A stretch of 64,000 nucleotides of DNA, taken from the NCBI RefSeq assembly GCF_030272615.1, contig NC_081412.1, forward strand, positions 540,906,335-540,970,334, given 5' to 3'. Positions 1 to 10,647 of the stretch are shown here, piece by piece. A program made the translations under genes and the position numbers. The stretch is from Cryptomeria japonica. Lineage: Eukaryota > Streptophyta > Pinopsida > Cupressales > Cupressaceae. Position 1 is the first letter of the stretch, and the number at the start of each line of letters is the position of its first letter. A model generated the notes under the pieces. It was not told the origin of the DNA and did no database searches. It was given only the letters and a program-made list of their open reading frames with translations.

Positions 1-505
1 AAATTTTAAGAGAAATAAAACTTTCCATTTTGGAAAGATTTAAAACATAAAAACACAAAAAATTAATAAAAAATTAGAAAAAAACAAAAAAAAACACAAG
101 GAAGAAGCTTCTAAGATTAAAACCTTAAACTCTATATATTTTCAACCAGTCACTTTCAAAATTCATTATTCAGGGTGAGAATTTGGAGAACAATCGAGAA
201 GAAGTTTCCTCTCAAATTTTGTGAAAATTGATTTCTTGAAGAGAAGTAAATAATTTCTTAGTGTTGAAAATCAAGAAACGAAGTGCTTTTTCTGGTTTTA
301 AAACAGATTTTCAGAATAAAAGGTGAATTTCAGTCTCAAAGATCAATTTCGAAGACTCAAAATCTGAAATTGACTGAATGTTTCCATTATCTTGTGGATA
401 GTATCTGAAATTGACTGAATGGTGGATAGGAAAGATAGTCCGAGCATTTAGAATTTTCTAAATCTCGGAGTGGATAGTATTTAAAATTTTGGGATTGTAT
501 TGACG

Positions 506-874
506 CTACTTCTGTCGGAAAGGTGTTGCGCCATGCTTCAAAGGAATATCACGTTGCATCTCCTTTGGATGAAAAGATTTAAGGTCATCATAGGAATAAG
601 CCAATACATCCATGTATTGACGCAAAAGCTGAATGAACTGCTCTTTCTCTTCTAGAGTGCAATTATTGCCAATTTTGACAAATTTAGGATCTTCTTCTGA
701 ACCAATATTGTACTTTTCAAATTCCATGGAAAATTCTGAATTTTCTTGTTGTTGCTTCTTGATAAAGCGATCATGCTTATCAAAACGTTTCTCAAGAGAA
801 ACCAGTCCCTTTGGAATTCTATTCCCTTTTAATTGAAGAATTTCATCATCTACTTCAGACGATGTGTCTGACAT
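506..874 (-). pseudogene. gypsy reverse transcriptase N-terminal part (fossil)
   Basis: Minus-strand segment with the features that come just before the RT palm in plant gypsy polyproteins: an NRIPKGLVSLEKRFDKHDR stretch, then DVLAYSYDDLKSF and the DIPLKHGATPFRQK segment. The catalytic YxDD region is not present in the window. Confidence 0.75.
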
Positions 875-1109
875 AGAATCTGAAGAGGAAGAAGAAGAAA
901 AGTTGCTTCTTTCGAAATACAGATTGTTAAAATTGTCTTCGGTCTAAAGAAAATTTATAATCTACTTATCATCATTGAAAATTTGTCGATGATCCCAATT
1001 GTCAGGCACACTGGGTTTGCAAATTAACTCAATGGTATATCTATCTTGACCAAAATCAAGATGTGGAATCAACAAAGTAGCTTAAACTGCGAGAGAATCT
1101 TCTCTATCA

Positions 1110-2648
1110 TTGAATTCACGGGGTACAACAAAAATACTGAACGCATCGAAACTTTTGATCCCATACTAGATTCCGGTAATGCTTGAGCCGGTCATTCCTT
1201 GTCTGATAAACATTTCGGACTTGACAGACCACCAATTCCACATCACCTTGAGCATGTAGATTCTTAATTCCTCTTTTGCGAGCAACATCCATACCCAACA
1301 AAAGCGACTCATATTCTGCCGTATTGTTGGTATTGGCGGACTACAACTTAAAGGAATAAGGGAAGATCTCTCCCTTGGGAGAAATGAGGACAACACCTGC
1401 TCCGGATCCATTGGTAGCACAACTATTATCAAACTCAAGAGTCCAAACATCATTCAAACTGCAGGTTTCATTAGAGTGGCTATTACTACCCTCATCAAGG
1501 ACGGGTGCATTATGAAAAGAAAAAGTATCGTCTTCGTCAATAGAAGAGGATGAACTTTCTTCTTTAGTAGGAGACGACTGAACTTCTTCTTGAACAAGTA
1601 GTTGAGTATTTTTGTCAGCAACAAAAGATGAGGCATCTTCCACCAAAATGTATGAATTGAAAGAACCCACTTCTGATGTCCGATCTTCTTCAGCATTAGC
1701 AAACCTTTCACTGGCTGAAAGTAGTGAAGCATCAAAACCACTGGAAGGCCAATCTTCAGCAAATTCAGAGACTTCATCTATATGGAGATAATAATTCCCA
1801 AAACCAGCAGATTCAAAAAGAATTTGGGCATGGGGATCATTTGACTTAACAACGGTGTATTTGGTCTCCTTTACAGGAACTAATTTCTGCACAACAACTT
1901 TAACAGGTATCCTGGCTTCAGTCATTTCCATATTGAATTCACTACCTCCGTCCTTGCAGAAATTACAACCAAGCAACATTCCATAAGAGGCAGGAACATC
2001 AGCTACCAAAACAGTCATCTTTTTTTTCTTTTCTGGAAAAGTTGCAAATGCAAACTCAGCATCTTTGATTTGCCCAATAAGAGGCACTTGTTTGTTCTCC
2101 ATGGAGTAACAATGACCAAAAGTTTTGGTCAAGGTCAGCCCTAAGGATTGAGCTACCTTAGCAGGCATGACATTATCAGAGGCACCAGAATCCAAGACAC
2201 AATTGCTCAACTGAAAACCATTCATTAGCAAGGAAATATAAAAAGGTTCTATCTTTCCTGGGACAACAGATGGGATGGTCACTAGATTATTGGGCAAATT
2301 CTTGGGTTCTTGAGGAGTAGTATTTTCAAGTATAGGATGAGTATCCTTACTCTTATTAAAGCTAGCTAGCCTATCAAATTGATCAAGATTAGCTTGTAAA
2401 TATTCAACTTCAGACATTTGAATCTTTGTCTTCCTAGCATGGTCAATGATATCAAAAGCTTGAAATGAACCAGCTAAAGAGGGATGAACATTGTCAGCTT
2501 GAGGTTTAAGGTTAGGCACATTGATCTTAGGCTCATTAGAAGGAATAACAGGAGGATTATGATCACTTACTTGGTTTTTTGTTGTGTCCTTAGGAAGAGT
2601 AGGCAGCGGTGTTCCCTTTCTCAGCAATAGTAACAGGTGAATGAACAT
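1110..2648 (-). pseudogene. gypsy protease plus upstream RNase H-like domain (fossil)
   Basis: Minus-strand coding. The protease is marked by LDSGASDNVMP (the D-S/T-G active-site motif of retropepsins) followed by a family-typical LLGCNF segment. A low-complexity acidic and serine-rich linker follows, then an RNase H-like domain beginning near WTLEFDNSCATNGSGAGVV and continuing with GMDVARKRGIKN. The second domain lies before the reverse transcriptase, so it is an additional RNase H rather than the usual one at the RT C-terminus. Plant Tat-lineage elements with an extra archaeal-type RNase H are known; membership here is inferred. The region is interrupted. Confidence 0.7.
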
Positions 2649-2649
2649 C

Positions 2650-3903
2650 TCCTACCACTTTTGCTGCTTCTTGTTGAGCCAACCTTGTCTGAGATCGTGT
2701 CATAACAGCATATGCATTACTATGACTTCTTTCAGCAGCTGTTGAGTCATCATAATGCATATACCTTATAGTAGAGTCGCTAGTTGCTTCTTCTTCTTGA
2801 CGGAGAAAAGCAGCTTCTTCGGGCTGATAATCAAAAGATGAATCATTCAGATCAGCTTCATAATATCCAACTGCTGCATTTTGTGGTGGTGGTTCAAGAG
2901 CAAGCCTCTCAGGTGGAGGAGGCAACTTAGACTGATTTTTAGGAGCATAATTGGATGTAGAATTAGGATATGTCCGCCTTGGAATATCCTTATATGGTGC
3001 AACAAATGAATTTTGGGAAATTTGTTTCTTCAAAGCAATGATTTCATTCACCAACCTTTGCACCATAGGGTCTGTAGTGCCTGAGGTAGACACTTCAAAA
3101 GATGAATTCCCTTTAGACCGATTAGAGTCTTTTCTGATTTTACCAGCCAAGATCAAATCATCTTCAATCTCAGTGGCCATTGTTTGAGTAGTAGCTAGGT
3201 CTGTTGGAGAAGCTCTTCTCAGGAAGAAATGAACCTCAGGAAGTTGAATGTTTATGAAGAAACACTTGAGGTTCTCAGGAGTAGGCTGAGAATCTGTAGG
3301 AATTCTATTTGCAAGTTTATTAAACTTAGCAATGAATTCACGCATGCTTTCATGTGTGTCCTTCATTTCTGTCAACTAAGCCAGCAAGGCATGCTCATCT
3401 TCCACGAGCTTGAAACGTTCCTCAAACGTATCTTTCAATGTAGCCGATGATACAATTGAACTAGCAGAAAGGTTATAAAACCAATCAGCTGCAATACCTT
3501 GAAGTGTTTCCACGAACAGTCGGACAACAACATCTTGATGTTCTACTCCAAGAACACCACAAGCCATGTAAAAAGACTTAATATGTTCATCGGGATTTTG
3601 CTTACCATCTCTATAAAACTTGGGAAGATTTTTGCGGGATCCTTGCAGAAGAGGATGGAGTGGTGGTGTTAAAGCCAAAGGACTAAAAGCTACCCCCCAA
3701 GGACCAGCAAGAGGAGGAACATTACCAGCCATGCTAGAAGAGGAAGATATCAATGGTTTGAAAAAGAAAGGAGAATTTTCACTTGGGACAGGCTTATTTT
3801 TTCTTGGATAGTGGATAGCTTGTGGTTTGTGAAAGGGAGGATGTACTGGTGAGCAAATGAAACCTAGCTTGTTCAGCAGGAGATATTTTTTGAGAACTTT
3901 CAC
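2650..3903 (-). pseudogene. gypsy gag region (fossil)
   Basis: Minus-strand coding with a recognisable retrotransposon gag domain: the stretch containing KNLPKFYRDGKQNPDEHIKS, then a WFYNL motif and a segment ending near FEERFKL are typical of the plant gypsy capsid core. It is followed by a proline- and serine-rich tail with a CCHC-less linker toward the protease. The natural start is probably the methionine of MAGNVPPLAGPWG rather than the more upstream one. The region is interrupted, and is part of the element spanning the left end of the window. Confidence 0.75.
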
Positions 3904-4030
3904 CGTTTTTATGATGAACGTAGAAACGAAATCCTTCCAGCTTAGAGAAATAAGAACTCAAGCAAAGATATTCTGAAAACAACAAGACATTAGACTTCAA
4001 ACGAAAGCGTGAGGCTCTCGAATGCGTTCG

Positions 4031-4050
4031 TGTCCCCAACGAAGTCGCCA
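4031..4050 (-). other. primer-binding site of the gypsy element
   Basis: On the minus strand the bases read TGGCGACTTCGTTGGGGACA, starting with the TGG that pairs with a tRNA 3' CCA end. The site lies 6 bases inside the LTR end at 4057, the normal place for a minus-strand primer site. Which tRNA it matches was not settled. Confidence 0.7.
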
Positions 4051-4056
4051 AAAAAC

Positions 4057-5150
4057 TGTTGGTTGAAAATTTTGTACACTTGGGGGATGTACAAAATTGT
4101 TGTTTCAGCCACAACGTGTGAGTATGATACTCTCCTAATTAAGGGAAGGCTCCCCCTATCTATAAACTATTCTTAAACTAAAAATGGATGAGACAACAGT
4201 CTTTCTTCTTCTTTTAAGAAAAACCATATCCTTTTCTCTTCACAGAAAAGTGATAGCAATTGAAAATAATAGAAACAACAACTTATAAAACAAAGTGAGA
4301 GAAAGAAAAAGAAGTTTCTTGAAAGTGCAAAGACTTCCGTCACTTCCTTCGGGACGAGACAGCAATATCAAGCTCAAAGTCTTGAATATGTGAAATCCTA
4401 TCTACCCTTTTCTATATTAATGATAACAAGAACAAAGTATGGCAGAACAAAGTCTGAAATATCTTATTCTTCTCTACATAAAACAACAAGAACTAGAGTG
4501 AGCTCAAAGTCTCCCAACTATTTCTTATCACAAAATCTACTTCTACTTTCTTTCAAGAACAAGTGTAGACACAAAATCATACAACTTCTCTCAACAAAAA
4601 ATCTACTCTAACAGATATTAATTTCCAATACTTGCAACACAAAGTCTGCAAATCAAATTTGATTAAGCTCTTATAGAAACACTAGCAAGAAAGATAATAT
4701 TGAACACAAACTCAAAATATTTAGCACAAAGTCTCAATCCTTGAGCAATCTTCTTCTATTTCTTTCAACTTCAATTTACACATAAAAAACACAGTCTTTC
4801 TTGCTGTAAATTTAGCAGAGTTTACTTGCTTGCTTTTCAAAAGATAGATTTTACAAAAGACCCTCTCAAGTATTTATAGGAGAGGAGTCTTGAGAAAAAG
4901 GTGGGAGTGTTGAAAATGTTAGCTAAGTTCGGATACTTGATTATCGAGTTTTAATGTTGTCAAATGACAATTAAAATTCATGTGTATTATTTCAATTAAT
5001 GCTCAATTAATTTATTATTGGGCTGGACCCAAATGTAATGTGAGAAACAATTAACTATGTTATTAGGCTGGGCTCAAATGTAACGTGGAAAGGACTATTG
5101 GGCTGGACCCAAATACCTAACGTGGGAAAATACATAATGATAACTCAACA
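4057..5150 (-). repeat. 5' LTR of the gypsy element
   Basis: The 1094-bp stretch is bounded by TGTTGG at 4057 and CAACA at 5150, the expected TG...CA inverted ends, and lies next to the primer-binding site. A TATA-like box reads CTATAAATA on the minus strand at about 4871-4879. Between about 5018 and 5130, in the U3 part, a unit containing GGGCTGGACCCAAAT occurs three times at roughly 40-bp spacing, possible promoter repeats. The 5150 boundary is inferred from the end symmetry only, because the other LTR is not in the window. Confidence 0.65.
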
Positions 5151-5162
5151 TTAATTAATTAT

Positions 5163-6078
5163 CCTCATTCCACGGGGACGCGTCCCCCCCCTTTTTGGGC
5201 GCGTCCCCCCGTCAGAAACGTCTCGGGGATGGGGGGATGGGGACGCGACGTCCCCCGCCGTCCCGCCACCGCCACCCTAGCGCCGCCGGGACGCAGAGAC
5301 ATTCCCGCATCCCCGCGTCTCCCAGGGAGACGGGGAGACGTCTGGGTGTCTCCCAAAGAGACATGGAGATGCCTCCACGTCTCCTTGGGAGACGTTTGGA
5401 CGTCTCCCTGTCCTTCAAGAGACGTGCAGACGTCTCTCCAAGGACGGGGAGACGTCTCCTGTCGCCCCCACGTATATGCAATATTTAATATTAAAATTTA
5501 AAAAAAAAGTGACTTTTTAAGTTTTTTGAGGGTTAAGGGGTAACTCTAATTGGACGTGGGCCAAAAGAAAAATAACACCCGACGCCTTTAGAAAATAATA
5601 AAAGTATTTTTGGCCTCGTAGGGCGCTGCCCCTCGAACCCGCCTTGTATCGCGACAGGGAACGCGCAAGGGGCGATGCCCCTTGACCCCAACTTGGGGGC
5701 GCTGCCCCCAAACCCCCATTGAAAAATATAGGGGGAAACCGCGCCGATAGAAGTAGGGAAAATCTAACCTCCGAGTCTGATTAGGCTCCATATAAAAACA
5801 CAACTTAGAAATCTTGGTATTTAGATTTAGTCTTTCAAATTTCCTATAGTCTCATTTGAAATATAATTCTTAAACTGTAATACTGTCATACATCTTTTCA
5901 AAACTAGTTTTTCAAGTACTATATGTATATGTATAACTATATCAGCACCACCACCCCGCCACCCCCTCACCGTCGTCCCCCCGTCGTCCCCCCGCCGTCC
6001 CCAAACTTAGGCCCTTGGTCCCCCCGTCCCGGAAACGCGTCCCCCCGTCCCCCCATCCCCAACGTCCGTGGAACACTG
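5163..6078. mobile_element. non-autonomous hAT-like DNA transposon, 916 bp
   Basis: The element is flanked on both sides by the 8-bp duplication TTAATTAT (5155-5162 and 6079-6086). The ends are inverted: the right end read inward is CAGTGTTCCACGGACG and the left end is CCTCATTCCACGGGGACG, so TTCCACGG is shared. An 8-bp target duplication with a CAGTG-type end is typical of the hAT superfamily. The interior is very GC-rich, with many GACGTCTCC/GGAGACGTC motifs at 5290-5460 and C/G runs near both ends, probably subterminal transposase sites. There is no transposase coding. Reading frames across it come from base composition. Confidence 0.75.
5600..5722 (+). repeat. GC-rich module shared with the second hAT-like element
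   Basis: This block contains GGGCGCTGCCCCTCGAACCC, then a GTATCGCGACAGGGAACGCG segment, then CCCCTTGACCCC and GGGGGCGCTGCCCCCA. The same succession occurs on the opposite strand at about 6990-7225 inside the second hAT-like element. The local motifs are themselves palindromic, e.g. GGGGCAGCGCCCC-type hairpins. Confidence 0.7.
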
Positions 6079-6086
6079 TTAATTAT

Positions 6087-6608
6087 ATTGCAAGCTGACT
6101 TGAGGATGTTTAGCACCAAAAGGATGATATATAATACACTTGAAGATGAAGTCATTTACACAGTCATTTTTAGCATATACAATCTGCTCTCCTACATTTA
6201 GCGAACTCTTCACTTGTGCGAATTCAGTCAAGGATATTGTTGAGCGAAGTTGTCAAGATCTTCTGCAATTCTGCTCCAGCCTATTGTAGTCATCTGTTGC
6301 TGATCTTCTCTTTTGGTCATCTACTGTTGATTAGGGCTACATCCTTCATTACTTTGCCAACTTGTTGTTTGGGCAACAATCTGAGATAAGTCTGCTATGT
6401 TGTTATTGCCTACAATTGAGATAATACATATCATAATTAAGGATGGGTTTTTCACCTCCAAGAGGGAGGTTTTCCCAGGGTATTGGTGTCTTGTGTCTTG
6501 TGTTTTATTGTTGTTACTGTTCTTGTTTCTTGTGTTTTATTGCTGTTACTGTTTATAGACAGTCTGATTATAATCAAATTGGTTACATTAACATCTGATT
6601 GCTTAAAA
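6087..6608 (+). mobile_element. copia-type LTR fragment (fossil)
   Basis: The stretch carries the GGTTTTTCACCTCCAAGAGG and GAGGTTTTCCCAGGGTATTG signatures common in the 3' half of plant Ty1/copia LTRs. It is bounded on the left by the first hAT-like insertion and is cut by the second at 6609; its sequence resumes at 7625. The exact LTR ends were not found. It may belong with the copia RNase H relic at 9370-9840, but that is a guess. Confidence 0.5.
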
Positions 6609-6989
6609 TCTAAGTTACCGGTTCGGGTTCGGGTACCGGTTCGGGTTCGAAGAACCCGGTACGCCGGTACGGCAAAATTTTGAAAAGGGGTTTGGGTTCG
6701 TTTGGGTTCGTTAGTACAAAAACATGTAAATTATATATATATGCAACCTATAAGCATGAATTAAGATTAGCATGTCACATAGCATCATATAAACAAGAAA
6801 ACCAACATAAACTTGTAATCATAGCATCATGATCATACCATAACAGCATCATATACATCAAGTCTAATATCAAAATGATAAAATATTCAAGTATCATTGT
6901 TTCAACTTTCAACAATTTAAAGTTTGATCATTAAATGGATTCAAACTAAGAACATCCAAGTTTAATTTTTCAAACTGAGGACCTGGATT

Positions 6990-7225
6990 TTGCCGACATC
7001 GCCCCCAATGGGGTCAAGGGGCAGCGCCCCTTGCGGGGGTTTGGGGGTAGTGCCCCCAACGGGGTCAAGGGGCAGCGCCCCTTGCGGGGGTCTGGGGGCA
7101 GCGCCCCCAGCGGGGTCAAGGGGCAGAGCCCCTTGCGGGGTCGAGGGGCAGCGCCCCTCGTAGGGTCCCGGGGCAGCGCCCAGGGCGCGCTCCCTGTCGC
7201 GGTACAGGGCGGGGTCGAGGGGCAG
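6990..7225. repeat. imperfect tandem GC-rich repeat with internal hairpins
   Basis: Alternating GGGGCAGCGCCCCTTG and GGGGGCAGCGCCCCCA units, each a near-palindrome, repeat at about 50-bp spacing for some 230 bp. It corresponds in inverted orientation to the block at 5600-5722. Confidence 0.75.
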
Positions 7226-7424
7226 CGCCCCCGCCGCCAACACCAAATCACAACCTTCAAACCCACATGGAACTCCATGGCGTGCATCAGTTTTCTGTTT
7301 TTTTAAGACGTCTAATTTTCTGCTTTTTAAGGTTATAACTTTCACTTTTTACAAGGCGGAATTGAAAAAAAAATTAAATTTGCATTGTTTTTTGACTTTA
7401 TGGGCCGCCTAGCTGCCCAAGTTC

Positions 7425-7600
7425 GACTGGGTCCACCCGGGTTCGACTGGGTCCACCCGGGTTCGACTGGGTTCGACCCCGGGTTCGACTGGGTTCGACC
7501 AGGGTCGAACCCACTCTGGGTTTTTCGAACCCTGGTCGAACCCAGGTCGAACCGGACCCGTACCACGGACCCGGTCGAACCCGGACCCGTACCAGGGGGG
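7425..7600. repeat. subterminal GGGTTCGACTGGGTCCACCC repeats
   Basis: A 20-bp unit GGGTTCGACTGGGTCCACCC and its variants repeat directly from about 7425 to 7510, then continue as the inverse CGAACCC motif to about 7600. Clustered short motifs of this sort near hAT ends are commonly transposase-binding sites; that role is inferred here. Confidence 0.7.
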
Positions 7601-7734
7601 CCCAGAGGCGAACCCGGTAACCTAGCTTAAAATTAACAGGGAGGATCTCAACTAACTTGAGAAATTCTCTCAACCACCATGACTTATTCAACTACTAAGA
7701 TTTATTCAAAATTAAAAGTCCTATTGTAAATTGG

Positions 7735-8520
7735 CTTGTAATCAGCCTACTTGTAATTACGAAAATGCAAGTAATGATTTAACTTGCAATTTACAAAATT
7801 GCTTTTACAAGTAAGCTTGTCAAAAAGGAAACTACAATACTGAAATTACAAGGGTTGAAAAACATGTATGTTACAGCATGATTGGCTATGAACCCTTCGA
7901 ACCTCCAGATGATCATTTGTAGTTCATTAGGATTTGGTTCGTGAGTATTTTTCGCAACGATCATGGTTTTAAAATAACATCAGTGCAACGAAGGATTGTA
8001 ATGTTGTTCTTCTCAAGAGAAGACTGGATTTCTTGCAAGAAGATTTGGAATTTCACCAAAGCTTGAATCGATACAGCTGAAAACACTTGTAATAGGGAAA
8101 TAAAACAAAAGTTTTAAATGTCTTAAAAACAAATGACTTGTAATAGGGAAATAAAATCCCCTTTACAAGTTTGAAATACAACAACTTAAAGGACATAAAA
8201 TATGTAATAGAAAAATAAAAACCCTATTACAAGTAAAAAGAACATTAAAACTTGTAATAGAGAAAAAGAATCCCTACCACAACTTAAAATCACTAAAGTA
8301 GGAATTTTTATAAGAAATTACAGGTTCTTTTAAACTTATAATTTTAAATTCACTTGTAATTTGTCCAAAAAGTTCCTACAACATTTTAAAAGACATAAAA
8401 AACAATGGGAAATAAAAAGTAAATTACAAGTGACAAGTTTTAAATAAAGTGCACTTGCAATTGCAATTGTTTAAAAATTTCTCTACAACACTAAAACAAG
8501 AGAAAAATAAAACTTGCAAT
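7735..8520. repeat. AT-rich region with recurring ACTTGTAAT / ATTACAAGT motifs
   Basis: The motif ACTTGTAATAGGGAAATAAA and close variants occur around 8086, 8138, 8205 and 8250. The inverse form CCTATTACAAGT and shorter ATTACAAG pieces lie between them and back to 7735. Spacing is irregular, about 45-70 bp. There is no coding and the origin was not recognised. Confidence 0.55.
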
Positions 8521-8727
8521 CCAAGAAAAATTTCCCACCTGCAGTCAGGAAGAAAAAACCTGAAATTGAAGAAAAAATAGCAAGCGAACTCAAAATGCGA
8601 TAAAATTTGAAACGTGGATAGCAAAATTTTGCCTCGAGAAGAATGCCTTAGAGTAAATGTTTTCATTTTTAACAAATTTTTTAAAGGGGTTGTCTATTTT
8701 TGTGAATACAAAAATATGGACAACAGT

Positions 8728-8982
8728 ACCAAATTCATTTCATGTTTCATTTGTACCACTTCCAAGTCTTGAATTTTCAAACTTGAAGGGCGGCATTTTC
8801 TTCTTCATTTGGACTAAATTGATTTCATGTTTCATTCGTACCACTTTCATTTTATGAAGTCTCAACTTGGAGGGGTGGAATTTTCACATCCATTCATACC
8901 AAGTTCGTTCCTCATTTCATTCGTACCACTTCCAAGTTTTGAACTCTCCAACTTGAAGGGCAAAAATTTTACCTTCATTTGT
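8728..8982. repeat. 85-bp direct tandem repeat, three copies
   Basis: Copies start at 8728, 8813 and 8898, each opening with ACCAAATTCATTT-like sequence and carrying CATTCGTACCACTT and CAACTTGAAGGG-like blocks. A partial fourth start is seen at 8983. The copies have diverged by point changes but kept the 85-bp period. The long open frame over part of them shows no recognised protein. Confidence 0.75.
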
Positions 8983-9369
8983 ACCTCTATCAAATTGTCA
9001 TTTCAAGGTTTTCATTTGCACAAACTTGAATTTCTCAAGCAATCATTCACAAGATCAGTTTTTTGAGCAAACCCATGCCTTATCTATTTTTCATCTCAAA
9101 ATCCTAATTCGATTCATGCTATGAGATTGCATTTTCTATCTATCTTCAAAAGCGATCTCAATGACCTTTTTTCTCAATTTTGACCTAGACCACTTCAACC
9201 CTCAACTTCATATCTTTTCAACCCTAAGAGACCCTTCAATTGCCATATAGATTTGAATTAACCTTAGGCAAGAAAAAAAAATCCTTCAATTTGGAGTCTA
9301 ACTAAGACTGCTAACTACTCAATCAATCTGCAGAAGCTGCTGGAAGTGTAAAAAAAAAGGGGGGTCTCC

Positions 9370-9845
9370 ATCTTTGATGGGGTGATGTGTGAAGTGGTCA
9401 CAACACAAACCACTATATCTTTTTCTATTGCAAGGGTTGAATACAGAGCTACCACTTCTACTGCTTGTCAGTCTGTTCGGTTAAGGAGAATGTTATAGGA
9501 TCTATAGCAACTCTAGGATGGTCCCATATAGTTGTATTGTGACAATCAGAGTACTATTCAGGTAAGTAAAAATCCAGCGTTTTACAACAGGACTAAGCAC
9601 ATGGACATCCGACACCAAACACATTTGTTAGTTCATTCAATGTGGCATGGTTGAACCTGTGCATTGTCCCACTATAAAAAAATTGCTTATATTTTCACAA
9701 AGCCCCTTGCTTGTGATTGCTTTCAAATACTTTGTAGTTTACTTGATGTTCTTCCAATGTTCACTATGGGGGAGAACTGGGATAAACTAATGAACATTTT
9801 TTTTTCTTACTTATACAATTTTCATTATGGGGGAGAACGTAAGAT
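9370..9845 (+). mobile_element. Ty1/copia RNase H end and polypurine tract (fossil)
   Basis: Plus-strand remnants of the copia RNase H domain: a segment like AEYRATTSTACQSVRLRRML, then YCDNQS, KNPAF, RTKHMDI and finally KIAYIFTKPLA near 9676-9713. That succession is specific to Ty1/copia. Two ATGGGGGAGAAC-type purine runs at 9765 and 9828 look like polypurine tracts before a 3' LTR. The copy is old and broken, with many breaks. Confidence 0.75.
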
Positions 9846-10640
9846 AATAAACATTGTTGTTAGTTTAACAGTTTGCTGTTAGAAGATAGTTATGATTTAT
9901 TAGGTACTATTTATATGATTCAGTTTTAGAGCATCATGTATAAACAAACATTTTCATCCATGATCAAGTACAAGGAGTTTTTGGTATCCCCAAAATAATT
10001 TCTTCATTTGTGTGTGTTGATGATCTGCCGATCATCCTTGATACATTTGTTGTATTGTAGATACTTTCACTTACTATCCAAACAAAATGTTGTTGGTAGT
10101 TCCTAACCTGTCCTTAGGATAGGTTGTTGATCTAATTTGCCATTTGAATGTGTATACTTGTACATTTAACTACAGCTGCTATTCAACTATTTTAATTTTT
10201 CTTAGAAGATTTAATTGAAAGCTATTAGCTGGCCTTCTTTAATAAATATTTATTTGGAAACTAGACCCATATTTCACTTCGCATTTGTTTCCAATTTGCA
10301 TGCACAACGGTGCTATAGACCCCATTTCGTATTCTAAGTAGTTTATTGGAGGCTTTAAATTGTTCAGTTTCATTTAAGTTAAAAACACTTTTTTGGTGCA
10401 AACAATATGTGGTGATGGTAGATGATATCAACTCACCTGTGGCATTTCTAGTCTTTCCTGGATATTTGGAATTTTGGATTGGTATATTAATATGTGAAAC
10501 TAAAATGGAGATTCTGATTGACTGCCTCCTTGTAATAGTGAGGTGTGGAATTGAATTGACCCTTAAATATATGTCAAAATGCTCAGCCAAAATAAGACTT
10601 AAAAAAGTTGGTTGATACTGATATTTGTTTCTGCATTTGC
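9846..10640. other. spacer, possible 3' LTR remnant
   Basis: No gene was recognised. It begins right after the polypurine-like run, so its first part may be a decayed copia 3' LTR; its last part precedes the 3' splice site at 10647 and may be intron of the ATPase relic. Confidence 0.4.
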
Positions 10641-10647
10641 CTGACAG

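Larger units (their letters stand above)
1..5150 (-). mobile_element. Ty3/gypsy LTR retrotransposon fossil, left part outside or missing
   Basis: Read on the minus strand, the order is 5' LTR (4057-5150), primer-binding site (4031-4050), gag (about 2650-3903), aspartic protease (about 1900-2300), an RNase H-like domain (about 1110-1465) and the beginning of a reverse transcriptase (506-874). No further reverse transcriptase, integrase or 3' LTR is visible; the first 500 bases are AT-rich and not recognised. The element is broken, with several breaks. Protease and gag types and the start of the RT point to a non-chromovirus, Tat-like gypsy lineage; this is an inference. Only one LTR lies in the window, so no age can be taken from LTR divergence. 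Confidence 0.8.
6609..7624. mobile_element. non-autonomous hAT-like DNA transposon, 1016 bp
   Basis: The element is flanked by the 8-bp duplication GCTTAAAA (6601-6608 and 7625-7632). The left end reads TCTAAGTTACCGGTTCG; the right end read inward is TAGGTTACCGGGTTCG, giving imperfect inverted ends with the hAT-like TAGG/TTACCGG start. Subterminal DNA is packed with GGGTTCG/CGAACCC motifs (6612-6660 and 7420-7620), and 6990-7225 holds the GC-rich repeated module. There is no transposase coding, so it would depend on enzymes from another element. It was inserted into a copia LTR. Confidence 0.8.

Noticed and set aside
5165-5501. Arg/Pro-rich open frames in the GC-rich block
   Set aside because: They are a composition effect inside a non-coding hAT-like element; frames are open on both strands at once.
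6962-7691. Pro/Gly/Arg frames in the second hAT-like element
   Set aside because: They are translation of the GC-rich and GGGTTCG repeats.
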